From: Aricia agestis
Lineage: Eukaryota; Arthropoda; Insecta; Lepidoptera; Lycaenidae
DNA: 64,000 bases
NCBI RefSeq assembly: GCF_905147365.1
Contig: NC_056409.1
Span: 1,059,001-1,123,000, forward strand
Direction: 5' to 3'
Shown here: positions 11,616 through 22,045 of the stretch, in pieces
How the letters are laid out: each line of letters begins with the position of its first letter
Numbering within the stretch: position 1 is the first letter of the stretch
Program-made: the position numbers and the translations under genes
Notes under the pieces: generated by a model
What the model saw: the letters and a program-made list of their open reading frames with translations, nothing else
What the model was told of the DNA's origin: nothing
Database searches by the model: none

Positions 11616-11979
11616 TAGACATAATAACGTTAAAAAGCAAATTACGTTAAATATTAAAAAGTACAAATAATAAAGTGAAGGCTGACTTAGGCTTGAGGCT
11701 ACGGTTGTCTATTATTATTGAGTAAGTTTATATTATAATATATATTAAATAACTTTCTTGAAAATATATACTCTAGTGCAAGTAGAGGCCTCTGGCACGT
11801 TGGCTTACTATTTACCAATAATACCTAATTTGCCTATGATTGGCCAAGATCGGTGTTGATTGTAATTTGTAATTGCTACCGAGTTTCGCAACCATGTTGG
11901 CGATCATAGTTATCCGTCGTAGGATAAGAAATAAACAAACAAAGTCGTTTTGTCATGTCCAAGAATTTTAGAGTACAAC

Positions 11980-12120
11980 TAGATGATCCAATACACTTCA
12001 TGTACTTTCCTCCTCTTATAAACTTCCTTTGGACTTCCTTAGGCTAATATGAGCCAAATCGGTTAAGCCGTTCGCGAGTTTTAGCGGGACTAACGAAGTT
12101 CATTTTTATTTATATAGATG
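11980..12120 (+). repeat. RTE/SINE-like 3' tail
   Basis: Contains ccaaatcggttaagccgttc followed by gcgagttttagcgggactaac and ends in 'ttatatagatg', a widespread lepidopteran non-LTR tail type. A related fragment lies at 36885-36985. Non-coding. Confidence 0.5.
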
Positions 12121-12164
12121 TAATACTTTACCTGTTTGTGTAATCCTGTCAATTATCGTATTGT

Positions 12165-12207
12165 CACAGTATAGCAATATAGGGATATGTCATATTGCTA
12201 TACTGTG
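12165..12207. repeat. Perfect 16-bp inverted repeat, 11-bp spacer
   Basis: cacagtatagcaatat at 12165-12180 is followed after 11 bases by its exact inverse at 12192-12207. It could be a hairpin or a template-switch scar. There is no U-run to suggest a terminator, and no known small RNA matches it that I can recall. Confidence 0.65.
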
Positions 12208-12690
12208 GTATTGTTGTGAAGTTTACAGAACTCGTTCCCTCTTCTCTGAACCCGCCTCTTTGGGTGGAAGCCAACGAAAACTGCGTACTGATAATGTGTT
12301 ATCCAAGAAAACAAAAAAAAATACGTAAAATAATTTGGGAATATGAGTGGAAAATAGGGATTTCCAAAGAAACAAAATATTGTAGGCCTACCGACTTACT
12401 TGGGTAAGGATGTATTTCGTAGTTGCGACCTTAGAAACCTTCGCTAGCGCGATTCAAGACTGTGGCGCCTAATGGATTGCCACCATAGTAATTACTAGAA
12501 ACAAACTTGAGATCCTTGAGAAGTTAGATAAAAAAACGTAATCTGTCATAATAAATGTTAATTAGTTTTAGGAAAAAAAATTATAAACAAAAAACTTTTT
12601 GAAAAGAAGAAAATAAATTTCTCCTTAAAAATGTTAACTAACAAGTTATAATCCTCAATATATTATACAATTTGCATGATATAAATTTTT
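12208..12690. other. Non-coding stretch, nothing recognised
   Basis: A 70-codon open frame starts at 12195 inside the hairpin. It is not supported by any domain or codon signal. Confidence 0.4.
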
Positions 12691-13010
12691 ACGTGGGAGA
12701 GCCATGCTTCGGCACGAATGGGCCGGCTCGACCGGAGAAATACCACGTTCTCACAGAAAACCGGCGTGAAACAGCGTTTGCGCTGTGTTTCGCCAAGTGA
12801 GTGAGTTTACCGGAGGCCCAATTCCCTTCCGTATCCTCCCCTATTCCCTTCCCTTCCCATCCCTACCCTCCCCTATTACCCTATTTCCTCTTAAAAGGCC
12901 GGCAACGCACCTGCAGCTCTTCTGATGCTGCGAGTGTCCATGGGCGACGGAGGTTGCTTTCCATCAGGTGACCCGTTTGCTCGTTTGCCCCCTTCTTTCA
13001 TAAAAAAAAA
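12691..13010 (+). mobile_element. SINE-like LINE-derived element, full length
   Basis: Complete copy from acgtgggagagccatgc to the A-run, with the full polypyrimidine tract and shared LINE tail. Its A-run directly abuts the inverted dispersed repeat at 13011. Confidence 0.8.
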
Positions 13011-13165
13011 CCATATCGTGCATGGTCATCCAAACTAAACGCGTATGCAAAATTTCAGCTCAATCGGTTAAATATATCTACCTTAAAATTGAGTTCCGAA
13101 ATTGCACCGTAACATACATACTTACATACATACAGAGCAAGTTAAATAAAAGCTGTTAATAATAA
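13011..13165 (-). repeat. Inverse copy of the 7640 dispersed repeat
   Basis: Reads ccatatcgtgcatggtc through cagctcaatcggttaa to catacagagcaagtta, the reverse complement of 7644-7797, with few differences. The SINE-like element lies exactly at its edge, so either the SINE inserted here and removed the rest, or the boundary is a coincidence of truncation. Confidence 0.65.
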
Positions 13166-13340
13166 TAATAAAAATCTAATAATGAAATGATGTGTGCCAA
13201 ATGCAAATTACCAGCACGTGATTTTTGTTTGTTTGGCAGCGAAGACGGCGGCCTGCATACTCCGCGTCAAGAAATTCGAACCAAATTGTATTATAGGAGA
13301 TAAGCCTTTAGCCTTATCCTATATTATATTATACTTTGCC

Positions 13341-13400
13341 TAATCCACGCACATTTTTAGATATTCACTATGCGAATATCTAAAAATGTGCGTGGGATTA
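13341..13400. repeat. Near-perfect 26-bp hairpin
   Basis: The arm 13341-13366 (starting taatccacgcacattttt) is mirrored at 13374-13400 with a single extra base and a 7-bp spacer. The tight spacer and near-identity suggest a recent inverted duplication. Confidence 0.7.
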
Positions 13401-13460
13401 CCTAATCCCAGAACACTGACCTATACCGAAAAGACGTTAGTGGATGATATGGATAAGAAG

Positions 13461-13520
13461 AATGAATAATGACTGATTTTTTTCCTAAGAGCAATGAATA
13501 ATGACTGATTTTTTTCCTAA
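13461..13520. repeat. Tandem duplication of a 28-bp segment
   Basis: aatgaataatgactgattt plus ttttcctaa occurs at 13461-13488 and again at 13493-13520 with a 4-bp spacer. It is a simple local duplication. Confidence 0.75.
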
Positions 13521-15143
13521 CGATTATCGTTGCGAATGGTACCTAAAAATCAGTTAACGATATCATGAAATTTTATTTTATCACTAGAAGATATCCACAG
13601 ACCACAACTCCGGTGCACTAAAATTCGTTTGTTCGGTTATCCTGAGACTTAAATTATCTCCATACCAAAATCAACGGCTTGGAAAAGAGGAGGTTTTTTT
13701 TGACAAGAAGAGGTTACAGAAAGAGAATCTGTCTGTCTGAGACACCCTTTCGTAATATTAGTATGTATTTGATTGTCAACATTTAGGTTTCTAGATAAGT
13801 ATGAACATATTAAAAAAATTAAGTAGATATAAAATTTATTTCAATGAAACATTTTTAGAGACGTAAAATAACGATAGTATCTGTTATACGATTAAGTTCG
13901 TTATCAAAACGGCACGTCTGGGTCGATAAGACGTTACTGGGACATCAAAATAAATAGATTCTCAGCATGTGTTGTAATAGATAGACGACGTGATTTTCTC
14001 TCAAATATTTATCACCACATACATTTTAATGGCTGATAATGTTACAATATTCTGATGACAGTAAAATAGAAGAGATATACTGTCGAAGTTCCATGTATGT
14101 ACGTATAAGAAGGTACTGTACCTTATGGCACAACGGAGTTGCGGGTGTCATCTAGTAAATATGTATAATATATTATTACATATTAAAATTTTGTTTGATA
14201 ATGAAATACAATATCTTCATTTTCCATTTTTATTTTGCATGTACGGTTGAATAGTTGCTGAAAATATATTTGTTTAGATTATTCAATACATAGCTCCACT
14301 TTCACGTCGTACAGTCGATTACCTACTCTGGTCTGTGGTATTACTTTTACACGGATGATTCGTTCTCCATCATCATGGATTTCGAAGACCTCATGAACAT
14401 GATTGCTTTGGAATAGTTTGCGCCCTATAATTTTTAATTAGGTAAACAACCTGTTATTAGTAATAACTAATAAGTAATAGGTAACTAATAAGATGATCTT
14501 ACAAATAAATAAATACACAGTAAAAAATCATATTCAATGAATTTGAAAGAATATTTCATGATCGTGTATATTTAAGTAAATATAGCTTTCGATACAGATT
14601 TTCTGCGGAAAAGTCTGTGGAAATATTCTGAAATCCAAACTTAATAGTAATTTGGATCATTACTTTTTATTGTGCTAAAAATATAAACAATTACCAAAAA
14701 AGTGCAGTGACTTGTATGAGAATCATAATATGAGAAAAGCGGTCACGAGTTTCCGCCGTCAACCGACCCGCGGCGTTGTCGTAGCTTAGCAACGATATCC
14801 AAGAGGCCTATAAACGTCTGACGCCGCGCCCGTCGTTTCGCCGTAGTCTATATTCACCTTTATTTTTGCAGCTTCGCTCATTCCCAGTCTCATAAAATAG
14901 AATTTATGCAATGGCTTCCACTGAACTCTGTAATGAAGCGTTTTTTTGATGAAAAACATAATAAAATGAATTCGATAGAATATATCCCTATGGCAATTGT
15001 GCCGACTATAGATAGCAAAATTATATTATTTAATTCGTGTTACGGACAGAATCACAAAAAGTTTTGCAACAATTTTGATCTAATTTGAATAGAGTAGAGA
15101 TGGTAGCTTATTAATTGGTTGTTATGATTACCTATGATATTAT
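13521..15143. other. Non-coding stretch
   Basis: No gene. A short fragment near 14121-14160 (gcacaacggagttgcgg, then tcatctagta) is the end of the RTE-like tail seen in fuller form at 41760 and 53846. The rest is AT-rich and unplaced. Confidence 0.4.
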
Positions 15144-15467
15144 ACGTGGGAGAGCCATGCTTCGGCACGAATGGGCCGGCTCGACCGGAGAAATACCACG
15201 TTCTCACAGAAAACCGGCATGAAACAGCGCTTGCGCTGTGTTTCGCCGAGTGAGTGAGTTTACCGGAGGCCCAATCCCCTACCCTATTCCCTACCCTACC
15301 CTCCCCTATTCCCTTCCCTTCCCATCCCTACCCTCCTCTATTCCCTCTTAAAAGGCTGGCAACGCACCTGCAGCTCTTCTGATGCTGCGAGTGTCCATGG
15401 GCGACGGAAGTTGCTTTCCATCACCCGTTTGCTCGTTTGCACCCTTATTACATAAAAAAAAAAAAAA
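15144..15467 (+). mobile_element. SINE-like LINE-derived element, full length, small tail deletion
   Basis: All parts are present. Five bases are missing from the otherwise invariant catcaggtgacccg in the tail. It ends in a 13-base A-run. Confidence 0.8.
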
Positions 15468-15961
15468 CCTATTAGCCCAATATAATCCTAAGCCTGTATT
15501 TCAGCACCCCATACCTCCTCAATAATAATAACTAAAAGTAGATGATTAGTACTAGTTGTACAATACTGGGTTAAGGATGCCATAACGATTGTGTTACTGT
15601 GCCGTACTGAAGGTTACAATAACCACAGATCAACAGATCTCAACTCTAGTTGTTACTCGCAACTTCTGCTCAAAGTACTCTATTAACATCTTCTTGTGTT
15701 ATAGGCATATTTACAGTCGGACAGTTATAACTTGTTTACCTGTTTATGTAATAGGGATGATGACAAGGTCAAAGATTAGCAAATTTTGTTAATAAAATGA
15801 AGAAATCACGGTAAAAAATAAGTGTTCCCAAAATTTCAGCTTGATAGCATTTGTATTTTTTTTGTTATGCGCCTTCAAAGTTGGATATTCAAGTCGATTT
15901 TTTTTTTTAAATTAAATTTCTTAATTATTGTATACAATTATGTAATTAAAAGCAACTTTTG
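15468..15961. other. Non-coding stretch upstream of the BEL element
   Basis: AT-rich sequence with no supported gene. It ends at the TTATG target site of the retrotransposon. Confidence 0.4.
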
Positions 15962-15966
15962 TTATG

Positions 15967-16235
15967 TGTGAAGTAGCAGCAAACTTAAGTTAATAAAATA
16001 ATATGTGAAGTGGCAACACCGCGCTTCCGCCCGGCGTAGGCGCCATCATCTGTGTCTTGCATTGACATTGACCTTTTCGTTTCCGCGCTCTGGCTGGTAC
16101 TTGTGCCAGCCAGAGCGCCGCGTGTGAACTCTCTCTCTTTCCAAAAATATATTTTGTCAAGTTCCTAATTAATTATCTTGGTTATTGAATACAAATCGTT
16201 ATATAGGAATACCTTTTTCATTTAACGCCTTTACA
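15967..16235 (+). repeat. 5' LTR of the BEL/Pao element
   Basis: Starts tgtgaagtagcagc and ends cgcctttaca. It contains an internal hairpin (arms 16085-16097 and 16106-16118, gcgctctggctgg and its inverse). It also holds a 30-base segment at 16099-16128 exactly complementary to the leader at 16240-16269. AATAAA-like sequence occurs at about 15996. No clear TATA box is visible. Confidence 0.95.
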
Positions 16236-16269
16236 AGGTTTCACACGCGGCGCTCTGGCTGGCACAAGT
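16099..16269 (+). other. 30-bp perfect inverted repeat joining LTR and leader
   Basis: Bases 16240-16269, just inside the element, are the exact reverse complement of 16099-16128 in the LTR. The LTR segment also overlaps one arm of its own internal hairpin, so an RNA spanning this region has two competing folds. Such structures often serve packaging, dimerisation or priming in retroelements, but a role here is inference. Confidence 0.75.
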
Positions 16270-16394
16270 CTACAAGCTTCGTGTTCATATCTTGCTGCTA
16301 CATCGCGGGCACCTCATCAACATCGGTCATCGTCATCACTCGCATTTAAGTATTGTTTTGATTTTTGTTGGCTGCATTATTATTGGTTCCAAAT

Positions 16395-19300
16395 ATGTCA
16401 GTTTCATGTGAGGATTCTAGTAAGCTCACTGTGGAGGAAAATGAAAGGAAACTTATCAGGAAGCGAGGTATTTGTAAACAAAAATTAACACATTTTAAAA
16501 AATATTTAGAAACATTAGAGTCATCTCTTTCAGCTGTAAAGATTTGTGAGTTAAATTTGAGATTATCTAAAATAGAGGAATTGTACACAGAATTTGATCT
16601 CATCCAATCTGAAATCGAAATTATCTCCCAAATTCCAGAGCATCAGTTCACGGAGCGGGAGGAGTTCGAACTCACTTATTTCGAAACATTGGCAACTGCA
16701 CGCGAGCTGAGCGGCCGCCATGCAGAGGCTAATGCTACGAGCAACACTACGGGCAGCGAGACGGGTACAGTACTTGCCGCACCAACAGGTCTGAAATTAC
16801 CCACTATTAAGTTGCCTACATTTTCTGGTCAGTATCAAGATTGGCTTGAGTTTCATGACACATTTACCTCTCTTATACACAACAATAACACAATACCAAA
16901 TATCAATAAGTTTCATTATTTGAGGGCTGCGTTAAAGGATACAGCGGCTTTAGTCATACGTTCTCTTGAATTTTCCTCGGAAAACTATGAAGTTGCTTGG
17001 GACTTGCTGTGTGATAGGTTTAATAATGATCGAGTGTTAGTTAACAGTCACATCACTAATTTGTTTAATATGCAACCAATTTACAAGGAATCAGCCCAGG
17101 CTTTGCGGGGCATAATTGATAGTACTAATCGAAATCTCAGGGCTCTGAATACCCTGAAGCTGCCTACAGATCAGTGGGACATACTCATTATTCATTTTGT
17201 AGCTGCTAAATTGGACCCTAGCACAAATAGGGAATGGGAGGAAGAGAGAAACAAAATGAAAGTTCTTCCGACCCTTAAAGATTTTTATGAATTTTTGAAA
17301 TCTCGTGCGGACATGCTGGAGGCTATGGGTGAGACAAACCTCAAACCTAAACAACATAAAACGTTTATTACCTCTCTGCAGCAGAGCAATGCTAATACTA
17401 GTACTAGTAGGTTTGCTTGTCCAGTATGTAAAAACAAGCACTCAATTTATAAATGTTTTAAATTTAAATCATTTTCCACTCCTATGCGAATTCAAAAGGC
17501 TAAACAATTAGATTTATGCATAAATTGTTTGCGTTCAGGACATAAAGAAAGGGATTGCAAATTAGGGCCATGTCGTATTTGCTCGCAACGACATAACTCG
17601 TTATTACATGGACAGCAGCCAAGTTCTACTTTGGATTCAGCTGCAAGTACCTCGTCCAGCGTAGTCCTCGCAGCGGCTGCACCACAGCCCGCTGCCCCTG
17701 CACCGTCGCTCGCACCCCCCGCATCTGTCTCGTCTCATAGTGACATAACTCTGTCGAATACAGGAGGTAAAGTTGTTTTGCTTTCGACGGCTCTGCTAAA
17801 GGTTAAAGACAAGTATGGGAAGGAACACCATGTGCGGGCTTTGCTTGACAATGGAAGCACGGCAAGCTTCATAACAGAAAGCTTATGCACTAAATTGCAA
17901 TTGCCATTTTATTCTACTGCTGCGTCGGTAGAAGGATTAAATTATCAGTCTTCACGTATAACTAAACGTTGTGAAATAAATATTGCTTCACGCATGTATC
18001 CATACAATGCGAATGTCAGTTGTTTTATAGTCCCTCACATAACTCAAAACTTACCTACTATGATAATTGATGTCTCATCATTCCAAATCCCCTCTGAATT
18101 GAATTTAGCTGACCCGATGTTCCACACCCCTGAAAAAATCGAAATGCTGCTAGGTGCTGATATATTCTGGAATGTTTTATTGAATAACAACGTTTCTTTG
18201 GGTAAGCACAAGCCCACACTTAGCGATACGAAGCTGGGATGGTTGGTCTCAGGTTCTGTACCGAGTTATCAAGGTATCCCTAAGCACTTCACCGTCCACT
18301 GCCATCATTTGTGTGAGAATCAACTCCACTTTGAGATGTCTAAATTTTTCGAGTCTGAAACAATTAATAGACCTGAGAGTTTAACTCCTGAACAGAAACA
18401 GTGCGAACAAGATTTTGTTGCCAATACAAGGCGAGATAGTGAGGGCAGGTTTGTGGTAAAAATACCTTTTAAAGAGGATCCAGATACACTGGGGGACTCA
18501 TACATTTCTGCTAGGGCTCAGTTCTTAGCAGTAGAACGAAAGATGGCGCGACAGCCGATTTTACAGGAAAGGTACAAAACCTTTATTAAAGAATACTATG
18601 ACATGGGTCACATGAGTGAGGTAGGTCATGATATTACTAGGCCCACACCATATTTCATGCCTCATCATGCTGTGTGCAATGAGGAGAGCACTAGTACAAA
18701 ACTAAGAGTTGTATTCAACGCTTCAAATCCCACATCAAATGGGAAATCCTTAAATGATTTACAGATGGTAGGGGCAACTGTCCAAGATGATTTATTCTCG
18801 ATTCTAATCCGATTTAGATTGCATAAGTATGTTCTTTGTGGGGACATTGAAAAAATGTATAGGCAAATATTAATTTGTCCTTCGCAGCGTCATCTGCAAC
18901 ATATATTATGGCGTTTTAACACGAACGACCCAATAACAAAATATACCTTGAATACTGTCACATATGGCACAGCATCGGCTCCCTTCTTAGCCACAAGGTG
19001 CTTAAGAAAGCTTGCTGAGGAGTGCAATGACCCTCAAGTTAGCAAAGCCATTGCTAATGATTTTTATATAGATGACTACATTTCGGGTGCTGACGCCATA
19101 AGTCAGACGGTAGATATAGCAAAGGGTGTAATAAATGAATTAGAATCCGCAAAATTTAAACTAAGGAAATGGCGGTCTAATAGCCCGCAAATTTTAAATA
19201 AAATGCAAGGTGCAATTGGAGCGAACGAATCAATCCAATTTCATGATAATAGTACAAAGGCTTTAGGCTTGCGTTGGGCATGTGATGATGATCAATTGTA

Positions 19301-21701
19301 TTTCACAACTTCTGACATTTCACATAGTCAGTCCATGCCGACGAAGCGGACAATCTTGTCCACGCTAGCTCAGATTTTCGACCCTTTGGGGCTCATAAAT
19401 CCATATATATTACAGGCAAAACTTATTTTAAAAAAGGTCTGGGAGTGTAAAATAGGCTGGGAGGACCCACTACCTCCAGAAATTCAATTAGAATGGTCAA
19501 AATTTCTTAAAGCGTTGCCAGATTTAAACAATTTTAAAATACCTAGACGTATGTTAGGGAATTCGGCAAAAATTGAACTTCATTCATTTTGTGATGCATC
19601 TGGTCAAGCGTACAGTGCATGCATATATGTTCGCACACTCTCTGGTGATCAGACATTATCTGTTCATTTAGCTGCCGCTAAGAGTAGAGTTCAGTCAGCT
19701 CGAAAGACTACTATACCTCGGTTAGAGCTCTGTGGAGCTCTACTGTCGGCACGACTTACAAAAAAGGTGAATAAGGCGCTCAGTTTGTACAGGGTCATTG
19801 ACCGGGTGGTATTCTGGTGTGACTCTACCATTGTTATTAGTTGGATTAAAACAGAGTCTTCAAAGCTTAAGGCTTATATTAGGAACAGAGTGGACGAGAT
19901 AGCTGAATGTTCTGATCCTTTGTCATGGCGTTACGTGCCTACAGCTCTCAATCCAGCCGATATAGGGTGTAGAGGCCTCGATGCCACTCAGCTTCTGCAC
20001 GAGCAGAGGTGGTGGTCCGGCCCGTCTTTCCTTAAATACGACGAGTCAACATGGCCAGAGAATCCTGTAAAAATAAAGGAAGAATTACTACCTGAGGTAA
20101 ATAAAAGAAATTTAGCTTCGTCCATTCCTTGCGATGTCGCACTGTCATCTCAAGTAACTTCCAGCGTCTCTAGTGAGATGGGAAATTGGATAGAAAGGTT
20201 TTCAAATTTTTGCAAACTACAGAGAGTCATGGCATATATTCAGCGCTTCATATATAACTGCCGTCACTCACACAATAAATACACTGGACATCTAACAGTC
20301 AAGGAACTTGTGTCCTCTAATCAAACATTATGTAAATTAGCACAAATGGAAATATTTCCTAAAGAATATTCCACTTTATCAAAAAATAATAACTTACCTG
20401 CAAAAAATTGTTTACAGAATATGCGACCGTTTATGCATAATGACGGTCTGATACGCGTCGGAGGACGACTATCAAATTCGGAATATTGTTACGATACCAA
20501 GCACCCTATCATACTTCATGCTTCACACCATCTTACGAAATTAATCTTCCAACACTATCACATACTCACTATGCATGCGGGACCACAGCATTTATTATCC
20601 ACTATTCGTCAAAAATACTGGCCAATCGCAGGTCGTAATCTAGCAAGAAAAACAGTTCATGATTGTATTAAGTGCTGTCGTTTCGCAGGTAGATCAATCC
20701 AACCAGTCATGGGTAACTTGCCAAAGGAACGTCTTTCTATGACGTATCCGTTCTTAAATGTAGCAGTCGATTACGCAGGCCCAATCTTGATTGCTGACAA
20801 GAAAGGTAGAGGGTGCAAATTAATTAAATCGTGGATTTGCGTTTTTGTTTGTCTGGCGGTAAAGGCTGTACACGTTGAGCTGGTGACAGACTTGTCAAAA
20901 GATGGCTTCCTCGCAGCGCTGCAGAGATTCGTTGCTCGTAGGGGAAAGCCCATCAGTATCTATTCCGATAACGGAACCAATTTTACTGCGGCTAGCAGGG
21001 ATCTGGCTAGGTTCTTGAAGGCGAGTGGTGAGGAGATAGGTGTCTCGGCATCAGAGTTAGCGATTAATTTTAAATTTTCTCCCGCGTATTCACCACACTT
21101 TAACGGCTTAGCAGAAGCAGCAGTAAAGTCGATTAAGCATCATCTAAAAAGAGTTTTAACACTTACCAATTTAACATACGAAGAAATGTACACTCTATTA
21201 GTAGGGATAGAAGGCATACTCAATTCTAGGCCCATAACTCCTCTTTCTTCCGATCCCACTGACCTAATCCCACTTACACCGTCCCATTTCCTGATCGGAA
21301 GAACAATGACCAATATTCCAGAGCAAATAGATGATCAGAGGCCATTACACCTACAGACTAGATATGAAAGAATAAGCACATTAAAGGGCCACTTCTGGAA
21401 ACGATTCTACAAAGAATACTTTGCTGAGCTGCAATGCCGCCAAAAATGGAAAGGTGATCACAGTCAACTTCATCTAGGCGAGATGGTGTTGGTCAAGGAC
21501 GATCGATTGCCTCCGAACCGCTGGCTGCTTGGACGTGTGGTCCACCTCTACCCTGGCTCAGATGGCATCGCGCGAGTAGCAGACATCCAGACGACCTCAG
21601 GGACTCTACGGCGCGCCTACAACCGGCTCTGCCCGCTACCTGTTTTGGAATCTTCGCTTCCAACGGGGCCAGCATGTGAAGTAGCAGCAAACTTAAGTTA
21701 A
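16395..21701 (+). CDS. BEL/Pao gag-pol polyprotein (1768 aa)
   Basis: The polyprotein supplies the particle, protease, reverse transcriptase, RNase H and integrase of the element. Domains in order: an N-terminal coiled region; a DUF1759-type Gag segment from about residue 133 (LPTIKLPTFSG, then QDWLEFHDTF); two zinc-knuckle-like clusters (CPVC from 342, CINC...H...C from 375); and an aspartic protease with D485 in LLDNGSTASF (DNG rather than the usual D-S/T-G). Next come reverse transcriptase with YIDD at 891-894, RNase H-like CDAS around D1067, an H2C2 zinc finger, integrase with D1459, D1525 (SDNGTNF) and E1574, and a C-terminal DUF5641-like segment. I start at ATG 16395; the ten open codons upstream begin with TTG. 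The last codons (from 21675) lie in the 3' LTR, which supplies the stop. All key residues are intact. Confidence 0.95.
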   Translation: MSVSCEDSSKLTVEENERKLIRKRGICKQKLTHFKKYLETLESSLSAVKICELNLRLSKIEELYTEFDLIQSEIEIISQIPEHQFTEREEFELTYFETLATARELSGRHAEANATSNTTGSETGTVLAAPTGLKLPTIKLPTFSGQYQDWLEFHDTFTSLIHNNNTIPNINKFHYLRAALKDTAALVIRSLEFSSENYEVAWDLLCDRFNNDRVLVNSHITNLFNMQPIYKESAQALRGIIDSTNRNLRALNTLKLPTDQWDILIIHFVAAKLDPSTNREWEEERNKMKVLPTLKDFYEFLKSRADMLEAMGETNLKPKQHKTFITSLQQSNANTSTSRFACPVCKNKHSIYKCFKFKSFSTPMRIQKAKQLDLCINCLRSGHKERDCKLGPCRICSQRHNSLLHGQQPSSTLDSAASTSSSVVLAAAAPQPAAPAPSLAPPASVSSHSDITLSNTGGKVVLLSTALLKVKDKYGKEHHVRALLDNGSTASFITESLCTKLQLPFYSTAASVEGLNYQSSRITKRCEINIASRMYPYNANVSCFIVPHITQNLPTMIIDVSSFQIPSELNLADPMFHTPEKIEMLLGADIFWNVLLNNNVSLGKHKPTLSDTKLGWLVSGSVPSYQGIPKHFTVHCHHLCENQLHFEMSKFFESETINRPESLTPEQKQCEQDFVANTRRDSEGRFVVKIPFKEDPDTLGDSYISARAQFLAVERKMARQPILQERYKTFIKEYYDMGHMSEVGHDITRPTPYFMPHHAVCNEESTSTKLRVVFNASNPTSNGKSLNDLQMVGATVQDDLFSILIRFRLHKYVLCGDIEKMYRQILICPSQRHLQHILWRFNTNDPITKYTLNTVTYGTASAPFLATRCLRKLAEECNDPQVSKAIANDFYIDDYISGADAISQTVDIAKGVINELESAKFKLRKWRSNSPQILNKMQGAIGANESIQFHDNSTKALGLRWACDDDQLYFTTSDISHSQSMPTKRTILSTLAQIFDPLGLINPYILQAKLILKKVWECKIGWEDPLPPEIQLEWSKFLKALPDLNNFKIPRRMLGNSAKIELHSFCDASGQAYSACIYVRTLSGDQTLSVHLAAAKSRVQSARKTTIPRLELCGALLSARLTKKVNKALSLYRVIDRVVFWCDSTIVISWIKTESSKLKAYIRNRVDEIAECSDPLSWRYVPTALNPADIGCRGLDATQLLHEQRWWSGPSFLKYDESTWPENPVKIKEELLPEVNKRNLASSIPCDVALSSQVTSSVSSEMGNWIERFSNFCKLQRVMAYIQRFIYNCRHSHNKYTGHLTVKELVSSNQTLCKLAQMEIFPKEYSTLSKNNNLPAKNCLQNMRPFMHNDGLIRVGGRLSNSEYCYDTKHPIILHASHHLTKLIFQHYHILTMHAGPQHLLSTIRQKYWPIAGRNLARKTVHDCIKCCRFAGRSIQPVMGNLPKERLSMTYPFLNVAVDYAGPILIADKKGRGCKLIKSWICVFVCLAVKAVHVELVTDLSKDGFLAALQRFVARRGKPISIYSDNGTNFTAASRDLARFLKASGEEIGVSASELAINFKFSPAYSPHFNGLAEAAVKSIKHHLKRVLTLTNLTYEEMYTLLVGIEGILNSRPITPLSSDPTDLIPLTPSHFLIGRTMTNIPEQIDDQRPLHLQTRYERISTLKGHFWKRFYKEYFAELQCRQKWKGDHSQLHLGEMVLVKDDRLPPNRWLLGRVVHLYPGSDGIARVADIQTTSGTLRRAYNRLCPLPVLESSLPTGPACEVAANLS

Positions 21702-21943
21702 TAAAATAATATGTGAAGTGGCAACACCGCGCTTCCGCCCGGCGTAGGCGCCATCATCTGTGTCTTGCATTGACATTGACCTTTTCGTTTCCGCGCTCTG
21801 GCTGGTACTTGTGCCAGCCAGAGCGCCGCGTGTGAACTCTCTCTCTTTCCAAAAATATATTTTGTCAAGTTCCTAATTAATTATCTTGGTTATTGAATAC
21901 AAATCGTTATATAGGAATACCTTTTTCATTTAACGCCTTTACA
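21675..21943 (+). repeat. 3' LTR of the BEL/Pao element
   Basis: Same length (269 bp) as the 5' LTR, and reads as base-identical to it. Its first 27 bases also encode the end of the polyprotein and its TAA stop. It is followed directly by the second TTATG target copy. Confidence 0.95.
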
Positions 21944-22015
21944 TTATGAAACCACTTTCATAAACGCAATATTTAATATACCTGTCGAACAAAGTTGTCT
22001 CCCGATGCGTACAAA

Positions 22016-22045
22016 CTACGAAAGACTGACGTCATACTTTCGTAG
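22016..22045. repeat. 30-bp quasi-palindrome centred on TGACGTCA
   Basis: ctacgaaag and its inverse flank a central TGACGTCA. The centre is a perfect CREB/ATF-type octamer, but the palindrome resembles part of a dispersed lepidopteran repeat, so a regulatory role is not supported. Confidence 0.4.

Larger units (their letters stand above)
15967..21943 (+). mobile_element. Complete BEL/Pao LTR retrotransposon
   Basis: A 5977-bp element with 269-bp direct LTRs (TG...CA ends), a single gag-pol ORF and a 5-bp target duplication: TTATG at 15962-15966 and 21944-21948. The two LTRs read as identical in full and the ORF is uninterrupted, both marks of very recent insertion. No envelope ORF follows pol. 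I could not find a standard primer-binding site directly after the 5' LTR, nor a strong polypurine tract before the 3' LTR. The bases there are only weakly purine-rich (aacgggg). Confidence 0.95.

Noticed and set aside
12165..12207. Transcription terminator hairpin
   Set aside because: Eukaryotic context and no T-run after the stem.
16365..16394. BEL polyprotein starting at 16365
   Set aside because: The codon there is TTG. The first ATG in frame is at 16395.
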